From Chrysomallon squamiferum (lineage: Eukaryota; Mollusca; Gastropoda; Neomphalida; Peltospiridae): 59,500 nucleotides of DNA. The stretch's first letter is position 1. Each line of letters opens with the position of its first letter. The stretch spans positions 5,725,811 through 5,785,310 of the forward strand of contig CM022673.1 in the NCBI GenBank assembly GCA_012295275.1, read 5' to 3'. The notes beneath the pieces were generated by a model. It saw only the letters and a program-made list of their open reading frames with translations, was not told the DNA's origin and ran no database searches. Both the position numbers and the translations under genes were made by a program. Shown here in pieces: positions 48,619 through 59,500 of the stretch.

Positions 48619-51600
48619 TTTTTTTTTATATATACTAATGCTGTTTGTGGGGTGGTGCATAATTATAATCAGAAAGGTACAGCCATGGACAGCTGGCAGT
48701 GGGTTTCTGCTCATTATCAGAATTGGCCTGACCCATACTTCCATATGATAATGATGACTTATTATTATTATTATAGTATCAATTCTAATTTCACAAACTG
48801 AAGAAAGATGGTATCAGTGAACTTTATTTTACATGGCATTTCACTGTGCTAATTTTTTTTTAATAATTACTGAAGGTGTGGATTTTGTATCCAAATGTAT
48901 ATTCACGACACATACACAGAGATATATATCATTTTTCAAAATGACATTGACTGGTATATATTATGCAAATTAATCACTAGACTGAATTTTGCTCACTCTT
49001 TAATTAATTATTATTATTATTATTATTATTATTATTGTTAATTATTTATTTATATTAAATTGTTCAGTGGATTTATACAGATCATTGAATATAAAATGTA
49101 AATAAATTATACAACAGTAATTGACAAATATTTATTATTGCTATTATAATTTATAGGTTTGTACATTCAGAAATATTCAAATGTAATAACAGCTGGCATC
49201 CAGTTTTTTACTGGAATATTTATCTTCAATACCATTTAAAATACATATTATTTATAACATTATCTTTGTAACATGTATGTCTTTGTATGCTTATCTGTAT
49301 GTATGCATGTATGTATATTTATATATAACTGTTTCATATATCTGCGTGTATGCATAAATGTGTTATATACACACATTAAAAAAAGATTTAAAAAAAATGT
49401 TTAAATGGATGAACTACAAAACTGCTTTATCACAGAGCTGTACAAAAACTAAGATAGCTAAAATGGTTTTTAGAATTATACTGTATGGTTTTTGGAGAAA
49501 ATAACTAATAATATTTGTTATAATTCCTGATAAATATCTTTGTACTTGATTTAAAATACTGGAAATTGAAAGTTTGTTTAAAAGTTATTTTCTATTTCAT
49601 TAACTCAGAATTCAGACATGACATACAGGGAATCCAAAACTTTGTCTGGCTTTTTTTTATTTTTTATCCAGACTATTTTTTATATTTTTTTCATACATTA
49701 CAGCTGTTTCTTTTAATATTTTTCCCTGTAATCTTTGCATTTGGCAAGTAAATTATATACCATTTCACAAATCATTTCTATAGTTTTTTCAGGTTTGTGA
49801 AAATATTCTTTGTCAAATTTTGATGACATTTGTGTGCTTTGCTAAAAATACTGCAAAAAATACATGACAAACTGAATTTTTGTTCTTCTAGTCACATGTT
49901 GTACATTTATCCTATTTGAGAACTTACATTTAAAATTTAAAAAGTTAAATTATAGTGTAACAAAAACTACTATTTGTATCAAATTATCATGGATATTAGT
50001 ATATATTTATGAATTAAATGTCTGATGGCTGAATATTTGTATGGTTTTATCCTTCAAATGCTGAAATCATTTTCAAAATTTGTTTTCTTTAAATGTTAAA
50101 AAATTAACAAAGAATGAATGAATGAATGAATATATAAATAAATCATAGTTTAACTTACAACTGAAAGAGAACTGAAACAATCTAGAAAATCATTGACATT
50201 GCCAAACATAAGGTATCTGCTAAAATCTGTTGCAAGAAATCTCTCAGAAAAATTATTAATCTCTTTGTAATGAAAGATTTATCTTTATAACAAATGCTCA
50301 GTACCCTAATATTTTAAAATCTTACAATGATAACTTAAATAAGTTTATAAACCAGGCTTAATATGATCTTTTTTGTGGATGTCAAAATCTTGACTGTGGT
50401 CATTGATCTCATATACTGTTAATAAGATAACCAGAGATAAAGAACAAACACCATCTTGTCCATGTCAGTGTATTTCATAAATATATTTGAGCATTTTTAT
50501 TCTTTTTAAGACACAAAATATGTAGCATATATTTATTTACACATCTGTGAACATCAAGCTATTTGACTGATAATAATGTTTTTCTCTGCTTCAAATTTCT
50601 GTATAGATTTAATTCATTTTTTATATTTCATTTGAAATCACAAATTACCATACATCAGAATGTAAAATATATCTAATAAAATAATAATTATTATTTGTTA
50701 TCATCAAATGTCTTTGAACAAAATATTTTCTATATTGTTATTTAAACAATTGTGTATTTATGAACAGTAATGCCATTAAGGTCATTCAGCATCCATCTGA
50801 ATATTCCCTTTTTGAGTTTTGCAAATGGCTAGTTTTTTTTGTGTGTGTGTGTTCTTTATTTATACAGTTTGAAAAATAAAGGTTTGCCACATATAAACCA
50901 TGCACATATACATTTAAAAATATACAAAGCTCAAATACTTTTGTTAGGAACAAGTTAAAGTGGTAAAAATGTTGAAACTAATACAAACAAAAACAAAGTT
51001 GTAGTTAATATTAATGTGACCTTTATTTCTTTCTCCATTTTTTATCAAATATTGTAAACTGTTTATGGAGACCTTCAAATTTATAAAAGATGCAAAATTT
51101 ACTTAGATATTATAGCACTTTCTTATGGGTTCAGTGAAAGTGAAATGACAAAATCTTACAGAAGGCAATTTCATCTTTGGTCATCCTAGAACAATACTGA
51201 CCAACATTTGCAAAAAGATAAAAGAAAGAAATACAAGCTGCAATAATTTTAAATGACAGTATCATTGAATCTGAATTTCTGTACAAAAAATAAATTTAAA
51301 CAAACATGGAATTTGATTTTTTTCATGTTTAACAATTGTCCAGAAAAGTGGAGATATCCTAACAATTTGTAGGTTTTCACTTGCCAATGGATTTTCAAAA
51401 ATATACGCACACAACAGAGATTATGTAACATTCATAAAAATATACAAACTTTAATAAAAATAAAATTTTGTTCATATGAAAATATTGACAGTTGTCACAT
51501 TAACTACCCAGTTTCAAAGAAAAATCTATTATTAATAATTATTTTTTTCACAACCAGTGAAATCATGTTCTTATGATGGAATATCATATATTTACTCTCG

Positions 51601-52835
51601 GGTAACTGTTGGTGGTGTGCTCCTTATGAACAATGGCTGATATCTTCTTATAATTTCAGTTTCTATTTTCATGATTACACTCTTTAGCATGGAGAAAAAT
51701 TAGGATAATTAGTAACAAAATAAAGAAGAAGAAAAAAGGGTTTTTAGTATATTAACAGTAGCTATTTTTTTTTTCTTAGTATTAACATAATGTATTTATG
51801 AACTTGTTTGCAAACAATATTACTTGATCACAAAACGAGATGTAACTTGAAGAAGTAATAAAATCAGAATGTAAAGTTTCCTCCATGTTATTTTGTAATG
51901 ATTAGTTCCAAAATATTTTTATGATTAAAGAATACAGTAAATTATGAATGAATTACATGGATCCGATTAGTAGAATTATGGCACAAAATAAAAATAACAA
52001 TCTCATACATACAGACAAATTATTTATGTTATTTACAACACCCACAGTGAGAAAAACAATATTTACAAAAATAAATACATGGGCTGATCCAGAAATAAGC
52101 AGATGGAATTGACATGTTTGTGTATGTTGGATTCCTTCAACAATAAAATAATAATAATAATAAAATACATTTCACTTTAACTCAGTAGTTAAAACTATTT
52201 TTCATATGTTTGAGATGTCATTACTGAAATACATTTTGCAAACTAACAGAATATAATGAAGAAAAAAACCCTGCATATTTTCTGTCCCATGTAAATATTT
52301 CTGTGAGGAAAAAAGAAAAGAAAAAGAAACATAAAAAAAAACAAGCAATAGAAAATAGTAAATATTAAATTCTAAATGGGAGTTTTCATTATGCAGCAGA
52401 ATGGTTCAGTGTTTTGTACATTTGTTGCATACAGTTTAATACCATCTGAATAACATTATAAAATTTAAAAAAAACACAACCCCCCAAAAAAAATATATAA
52501 GATGCAACTGTTTCAAAACATTAGCCAGTACATGAAAGCTCAAAATGCAAAAATGATCTGTCATCTGATACAAAAATCATTTGAATGCACTGTTGTGACT
52601 GAATGACAGAAATGTATATGACAAGTTTCTGTCATGTGTTACATAATGAAAATCTCCCTTAAAATGGAATATTTTAACTGCAATATTTCAAAAGCAGAAA
52701 ATTATGACAATGAAAAGAATTAAAAAAAAAAAAAATAAAAATGAAAAAAAAAAAAAAATAATAATAATAATGATAATAATAAATTTTAAAAAAAAAAGAA
52801 AAAAAAAAAAAAAATGTAGATCACATCATTTTCTT
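48201..52835. other. Intergenic DNA and probable 3' UTR of PTTG1IP
   Basis: No gene was recognised. The left part has large AAAT and AAT tracts (about 48455-48615) and TTA repeats (49007-49035). The right part, approaching the PTTG1IP stop at 52836, is less repetitive and probably contains its 3' UTR. Minus-strand AATAAA signals (TTTATT on plus) occur near 51023 and 50856, either of which would give a UTR of about 1.8-2 kb. The exact end is unknown. Confidence 0.5.
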
Positions 52836-53132
52836 TTAGGTGTCGAATCTTTCATAAGGAGGCTCATCCTTGACCAGGCCTGAAAATAGAACAGTTTAAT
52901 AAATTTGATTGTTTCTTTGATTTTTATTATAATTATTAGAGAAATGATCTCATTTAAGATATAGAGAATTTGATAAATATAAGCTACACCTACATACACT
53001 TTATAAAAATAAGTCAAAACAAAATAAAATAAAATAAATAAATAAAAATTCAAATTTGGGTATGAAATTAATAAACAAAATCTACATATACATACTGCAT
53101 AAATAAGAACAACAATAATTATAAATAAACAA

Positions 53133-53183
<51 letters not shown>

Positions 53184-56100
53184 TAAATAAATAAATAAAA
53201 AGAATAATAATATTAATAAATAAATAAATACAATAAAAACTTTAAGATCTAAAAATTAATTTATGTGCTGAAATTCACACATATCAATGGATAAACATGA
53301 AGACATATTTTGTCCATATATATTGTATTCAACATTTTAAAATGGGTAAGTTCTGTAAAAATTTGAAAATAGCCACATATATTATTAGAAAAATTGAATA
53401 TGAAGCATTTTGGGGGACTACTTTTTTGGTGGGGGGAAACATGAAAAATGAAAATGAAAAATGAAACTCTTTGTAACACTGTGTCATGCTTATTGAACAA
53501 GTATTATAAATAATGATTAATTAAAAGAATTATAAAGAAAAATATAAATACAGCATAAAAAGAAACATATCTATCATTTAAATTTTTTTTTTAAATCCTT
53601 TATGACAGATTGTGCAACTGATCAGAAAAGACACTATTGTTAAAACCAACAGAAAAAAAAAAAAAAAAAAAAAACAAAACAATGCAAAAACATTTCCAAA
53701 GACAGACAAAAGTAGCTAGATGGATGTGCAATAAAATCCATTTCTTGTTTAACTGAAACTGGTTATATAACCAAATAAAGGAATTAAATCAAGGAATATT
53801 TTGTTATCAACAACAGTAACTCAAATTTAAAATGGTAAAAAATATGGATAATGAAATTACATAATTCATGATATATAACGACGTCATCTCTGCAACCTGA
53901 AAAAAGCAGTATGTAACAATACTGAACTAAATACACCTGCAAATATCAACTGATGTAAAGTGAATGTGTGATAGACAAAGACAGGCAGAATTTATAAATT
54001 AATAAAAAATATATCAGACAAATCAGTAACTACGAAAAAACCTCACCTCTAAAATCAATTCCTGAGCAGCAATAAAAAAGTAAAAAATTATATATATGTA
54101 AGTAAATGTGATAAAAAATTATTTTAAAAAATGCACAAAACCATACTAAAGAACAATCAGTCCTTCCCCAAAAAAGAGGATCAACCTTTGTCAAACACAA
54201 AGTCTCTGAATAAATCAAATATATTTTGCTAAATGAATTTGATATTGAGAGTAATTTGTTTGATTTCTGGATAAAAGGAAAAATGTAGCAAATTTTAAAG
54301 CAAAAGGTGCATAAGGATGCAGTGAATGAAAGTGTTCTGATGCAATAACAGAAAAAATTTCTTCAACCAAAATATAATTTCTTTGATTTCTAGATATGTA
54401 TAGTTTACAGAATGAAAGTTCACGTTTATTTTATATTATTATTATTTCTTAAAAGCATTTTTATCTTTCATAGAAATTACAAAAAGCTCATTTTTATTTT
54501 AGAATTATGATTTAAAATGTTCTTGTTTATCAGTCTTTGAGATTACAAACTTTAATTATGAATGGAATAGCTAGGCATGATACATTAATTCTGATTTTTG
54601 TTTTTCTGACTGCATTTCGGTCATACTTTATTATTAGCTGATAATGATAGTATCATTTTAGTCATATTTTATTATTAACTCAGTCTTATAGTGTCATTTT
54701 AGTCATACTTATTATTAGTTGATACTAATAGTCTCATTTTAGTCATTTTATTATTAGCTGTTATTGATAGTATCATTTTAGTTGTACTTTATTATTAGTT
54801 CAGTCTGACAATATTATTTTAGTGATGCCTTATTATTATTATCTGATACTGATTGTGTCATTTCAGTATTTTTTCTTATTAATAACTGAGTGGTTATTGT
54901 TTAGACAAACTTTAATATTAACAAATTGATAATATTTTAGTATTATCTGCAGTATTGTAATAACAGTTGAAAAAAGAAAACAAGAAGAAGGAAAAAAACA
55001 CATTTGATATAAAAAATATATTTTGACCTTTTGTTTGTACAACCAAAGGTACACTGATATTGTGTACTGAAGATTATCAAGATATTAAAGTGTATTTTGG
55101 AATGAACAAAAAGCACATACAAATACAGACATGTGTTCTTAAGATGTGCTTTATATTAAGCTTACTTAGGCCAGCGTGCTTGGGAAATAAATTTACATGA
55201 AAAAGGATGGAGTAATGCATCAGTTTACCTAATCTACACTGCCTTATTTATACCTGGAAGTTCAAATGTTAATTCAGGTAAGCACGACTGCATTTTCACT
55301 TTAAAAAATTAAGAAAATGTAACTGAAATGGACAATCTATTTGTTTAAACATAACAATTAAAGACAAAATACTACTTCTATCTGTAATTAAAAAAAATAA
55401 AAATTATTAACATTAAAACCCAGAGAAACTAAAATTTCTTATTATTAGCTATTTAAGCAAAAAAAGCTAATTTAAATATGTGTAGCAGTGCATACAAATC
55501 ACTCAACACCTTCTGAATATTTCAGTAAATTTTTAAAATACTCCTGACCAGCCTTTACTAATAACAATGTAACATAAGTCTGCAACTAAGCAAGAAACAT
55601 ATTTCCCCACAACTACTTCTTGTTATCCTCATGGGTTTTTTTTGTGTTTTTTTAAATAAAGTTTTGAGACCAATAATTAATAAATACAGAATTTATCCAA
55701 TTATCTGGTTTGCACCACTACATGTATATGTTTACAGCAATACAAATACACAACAGTTACTGCAACTTTAGCCAGGGAAAGAAAGCATTAACAAAGAAAA
55801 ATGATTACTTAAAATCCTTTTTACCCACAGCTTTCAGTTCTTGATGAGACAATAAGCAAAGTTATTATTTATTTTTGTTGTTGGTTCATCGTATATTAGT
55901 TATACACACCTAATTTCTGATGACACAATTAAGAAAGTTATTATTTTTGTTGCTGTAAGTCACATGTTAATTATACATACCATATTTGCGTCGAATCTCA
56001 TCTAGTCTTTCCTGTCGATCAGCTTTCCTTTCTGACTGACGTTGTTTTCTTTCTTGCTTCTCTCTTTCCCATTTAGCTTCATCCTTCAAGTATCTGAATA

Positions 56101-58977
56101 AAACAAATTAAAAATTACTATTGTATGACTCTGGTGTTAATATACTACTACTACTACTACTACTACTAATAATAATAAAATGAATATAAATTTTCTTTAT
56201 CTGCCAGAGACCTTTCAGATATCCATGAACTGTTCTTTGATTCAAATAAATGAATGAATGAATATTTATTTAACAAAACATCAAAAATTCATAATTATTA
56301 TACCTATTAATATATTTGGTAGATTTTAAGTTTGTATGTCACACACATACAAGAAGAAAGATGGCAGTAATGTTCCAGTGATAATTTATTTCTTTTGGAG
56401 AAAAACAATCACTTGTAAATTTTCCACTAGCTAAAGAGTACTGATTATGTCACCACTCATGTTCCAGAAAACAAAACTCTTTACCGTAATTTTCTGTTTT
56501 GTAAAAACAAACAACAAGAACAAGGCAAAAAATAGTTTTGTAACATTTCCAATACTGTAAAATTAATGCTGATTGAAGTGTTTCTATTTTTGAGAGAAAA
56601 AAAAGAAGTAAAAACAGAATAAAATATGGAAATGCCAGCCTCCATTCATTTTCACAACTTTTCTGCTTATAAACATACCGTAATATGATTGTAAGTAAAA
56701 AAAAAAAAAAATGTTTCTATGACAAAAGATATAATTACATACTACTATAAGTACTTACTTGGCTTTGCTTCCTTTGCGGCAACAACAGCAATAGATGCAG
56801 CAACACGAAATTCCCAATACAATAATGCCAGAAATTACACCAACAGCAATTAACAGTGCCTCAAAATTCACTAAAAAATATATATATTAAAATATACAGA
56901 CCAATATAATATTGTTGAATAAAATCTTAAACAAGTTTATTATAAGGGTTATTAAATGTCAAACGTACGATTATTTTTATAATTTGTATAATTATTTTTT
57001 TTCTCTATACCTGTATGTACACAACTAATTATTCTTCTTTACTAAATGTAAATGTTAAAAGTAGAAACAAACAGACAAATATATCCGTAAATACTTTATG
57101 GATATTATTTTTACTTCAAACAATTAACTTACACCAACAAACTCCCCATCGAGCTTTTGACAATGAACAGTATGATGATTTTGGTAACAAACTTCCCACA
57201 GGATACAATTTGCATGTATTATCTTCATAACAATACAGGCACTGTAAAAAATAAAAAATAAAATAAAAATAAAGTTTAGTTTGAACTGAACAAATTTTAC
57301 AGAAAAACATAAATTTTTTGCTGTAAAATAAAATAAATAGTTTACTTTTTGTTGTAAAATAAAATTTGTATAAATTAGCAATGTAAATGAATGTTTGTGT
57401 GTGTGTGTGCGTGTGGAAATATGGACAGTTTCACAAAATACTGATTTTTGAGTGGAAGGAAGGAAAGAAAGAATTTTTGATGAAATGTATTCCACTATAA
57501 ATGAAAGTGAAATCACTGGCATATGATTAAGTATGAACTTATGAGTTCCTGTTGTTAATTATGAATTTAATAAAATGGACCAAATCACATACTTAATCCA
57601 CAAATAACAGAAAGAAAAGACAGACTGACAGACAGATGTGTAAAGAAGGTTTATGTTATGGTGCTATTTTAAATCCCTATTTGATACAGGTACATACAAA
57701 TACTGACTGACAGCAAGACCAGTCAAATCAGATGGAAAATGGCCAAAGTGGACTGAAATGGCTATTATTGTACTTTTCTCTTTGTTACTGAATAATCTAA
57801 TGAGAAAAATAGTCTAATTGCTCCCATATCTGTTGTTTGCTGATGTTAATATTTGAAGTTCACCATATGCTGATTCACAAATATTTCTGTATGCTGTTTT
57901 AAATTCTGTTTTAAAAAGCTCAGTTTATTTGAACAGAATACTTTCAACTTTGATAAATTCAAACTCAAAGATTTTATCATAACCTCATATTTTCAGTAGT
58001 AAAGAAATAGCTCAAATTTTATGGTCAGTGAACTTTGAACACTAGTCTAACTCACTTGCCTCTCCCTACATGTTGCTACCACTCTATTAGAATTCATGAG
58101 AGAAATTAAATGGATGTATGCTTGAAGTAAGGTCATTTTAGTCCAATTTGGCCCTTTTTTATTTTTTGCACCCTTTGATATCATCATTTTTTTAAACATG
58201 TAAATATGTTATAAATTACCGTTTTACTAAAATAGTACTTACTTTAACTCCAGCCTTCATACAGTCATCACATGATGAATTGTGTTTTGCACATTCTGAA
58301 ATTAAGAAGACAAACATAAATCTAAGAAAGACAGTTTTAGGAGACAACTGAAACAGATTGACAACTTTTATATTACTGCATTTTGCATGTCATGTAAACC
58401 ATATGGTGACTAACATTTCTATTACTAGTAATATCAGGCGCAGATCTATTATGAAACTAGTAAGTATAAGTTGCATGGCCCCTTATCACTGTCAGGACGG
58501 GCCCTAGAAGCAACATTAGTCCACATTACTTCAAAAATTTAATCCATATCTGATGACACAACTGACTAGTACTATTAGTAGTAGTACTATTAATCTTTCA
58601 GTCATAATTTAATACTTTTCTTTTTGAAAACACTACACAGTAAATAAAACAAAACAAACATCAACAAAAACAAAAATAAGCAAAATCGAACAGAAATTCA
58701 AATTAAAAATCAACACCACCACAAAAAACACCAACCCGACAACACCCCCAAAAAGAAGAGATGCCTTCACCCAAAACTAAGACTCTTATATATATTTACC
58801 TTCCGCTGGTGTTAATGTTGTTGTGGGTGTTGCTTTTGTTGTCACAGTCGACTGCGTAGTACTAGCACTAGTAGTACTCGTAGTGGAAGTCAAAGTGGTA
58901 GCTTCCGATAAAACCAGTTCTGGCAAAATACAAACTGAACAAAAAACAACTAAAACCAATATAATACCAGTCCTCAT
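52836..58977 (-). CDS. PTTG1IP: PTTG1-interacting protein (PBF), complete
   Basis: Six minus-strand coding exons: 58977-58800, 58295-58243, 57241-57133, 56870-56759, 56093-55981 and 52879-52836 (TAA). All are GT-AG with matching phases, giving 202 residues (human protein 180). Order: signal peptide (about 1-23, MRTGIILVLVVF), a Thr/Ser-rich mucin-like linker (24-58), a cysteine-rich PSI-like ectodomain (61-113, ending SLSKARWGVCW), a transmembrane helix (about 118-144) followed by a Cys cluster (CCCIYCCCC), a basic/acidic coiled coil (150-187) with LDEIRRKYG, and a C-terminal PPYERF whose YERF is a YxxPhi endocytic signal. Known role: a type I membrane protein that binds securin (PTTG1) and aids its nuclear entry in vertebrates. 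The ATG at 58977 was chosen because the signal peptide starts there; upstream in-frame sequence has only a GTG. Confidence 0.96.
52880..55980 (-). other. Last intron of PTTG1IP
   Basis: A 3.1-kb intron from the donor TATG|GTATGT (55981/55980) to the acceptor CTATTTTCAG (52880). It holds an AAT/AAAT tract (about 53135-53230), an A tract (53650-53673) and a minisatellite at about 54605-54870. No further exon was recognised. Confidence 0.75.
54605..54870. repeat. Minisatellite in the last PTTG1IP intron
   Basis: About five diverged copies of a unit near 50-57 bp built on TCATTTTAGTCATACTTTAT, then TATTAGCTGATA or TATTAACTCAGT, then ATAGTATC. Alternation of the GCTGATA and CTCAGTC forms suggests a two-unit higher order. 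Confidence 0.75.
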
Positions 58978-59160
58978 ACTGGATTGTTGTTGCAAAAGAA
59001 AATTAAAGGAAAAATGTCTTCTATCCACAGTCGTGACAACTTCCTAGTATAATATCGTACAACCTTGCTCAATTTGAGTAGAACGTCACGATCATGTGAT
59101 TTATTCATTCGGGATTGTTCGTTGTATTCCGCCGTCGAATGAACATGACCGAAAATTAAA
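58978..59160 (-). promoter_or_regulatory. 5' UTR and probable promoter of PTTG1IP
   Basis: The sequence upstream of the start codon has higher GC and CpG content than its surroundings, including GTCACGATCATGTGA-like and CCGCCGTCGAATG words on the plus strand. No TATA box is evident. A minus-strand start site within roughly 59030-59150 is inferred from position alone. Confidence 0.4.
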
Positions 59161-59164
59161 TTAT

Positions 59165-59165
<1 letters not shown>

Positions 59166-59219
<54 letters not shown>
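59166..59219. repeat. (CA)n microsatellite
   Basis: About 27 uninterrupted CA units just upstream of the PTTG1IP promoter region. Confidence 0.97.
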
Positions 59220-59220
<1 letters not shown>

Positions 59221-59411
59221 CTAATTTTGAAACCGCCTTAAATAACTAAATTATGGGAATACAAAAATAAATAAATAAATAAATGTGTGAAAAAGTAAAT
59301 AACGGTAAAACTTGGAAATTAATTATTAATATATACATTGACAAGAAAAGGGCGTCTTAATAGACTAAATATTATTTAAGTTATGTAAGTCCTGTTTTAA
59401 ATATATATTTA

Positions 59412-59445
<34 letters not shown>

Positions 59446-59500
59446 TGGGGTGTGTGTGCTTAGATTCTTTTTATATCTTCCTTTTCACATGTATTAACAT
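59220..59500. other. AT-rich flank with (ATT)n
   Basis: No gene seen. An ATT tract runs at about 59412-59443 and is followed by TTTGGGGTGTGTGTG; the window then ends. Confidence 0.7.

Overview
The window is animal nuclear DNA. It is very AT-rich, genes are split by GT-AG introns, homopolymers and micro- and minisatellites are dense, and the three recognisable genes are animal proteins. Nothing fixes the phylum. Short introns, ATT, AAAT and CA repeats, MITE/pogo/hAT-type relics and a giant spiralian-style C2H2 protein make a lophotrochozoan (mollusc-like) source my best guess, which is inference.

Layout. (1) 1-9989, plus strand: the last 15 coding exons of a DPY19-like C-mannosyltransferase gene (484 residues in the window; the 5' part is off the left edge). 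Its intron 13 side carries a 60-bp minisatellite that copied the exon-intron junction itself, giving about 13 extra consensus splice donors. (2) 9990-13131: 3' UTR and intergenic DNA with one hAT-like MITE relic. (3) 13132-28876: three head-to-tail copies of a 5.2-kb unit with no convincing gene, joined at a 3-bp microhomology. (4) 28877-33802: intergenic DNA with a tRNA-like relic, a small ORF in strong start context and promoter-like motifs. (5) 33803-47870, minus strand: one gene for a C2H2 zinc-finger protein of about 2,992 residues, assembled here from four coding exons whose phases agree. A degenerate pogo/Tigger transposon and a long foldback element sit in its introns. (6) 47870-52835: the promoter area of the zinc-finger gene, a possible divergent transcript, and AT-rich intergenic/3' UTR sequence. 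(7) 52836-58977, minus strand: a complete PTTG1IP (PBF) gene in six coding exons, 202 residues. Its promoter lies at 58978-59160 and the window ends in microsatellites.

The three genes have no evident functional link: ER glycosylation (DPY19L), a nuclear zinc-finger protein and a small type I membrane protein (PTTG1IP). No previously undescribed enzymatic system was seen. The unusual material is structural: the donor-multiplying minisatellite, the mosaic 5.2-kb triplication, the intronic hairpin beside a splice donor, and the modular giant zinc-finger protein.
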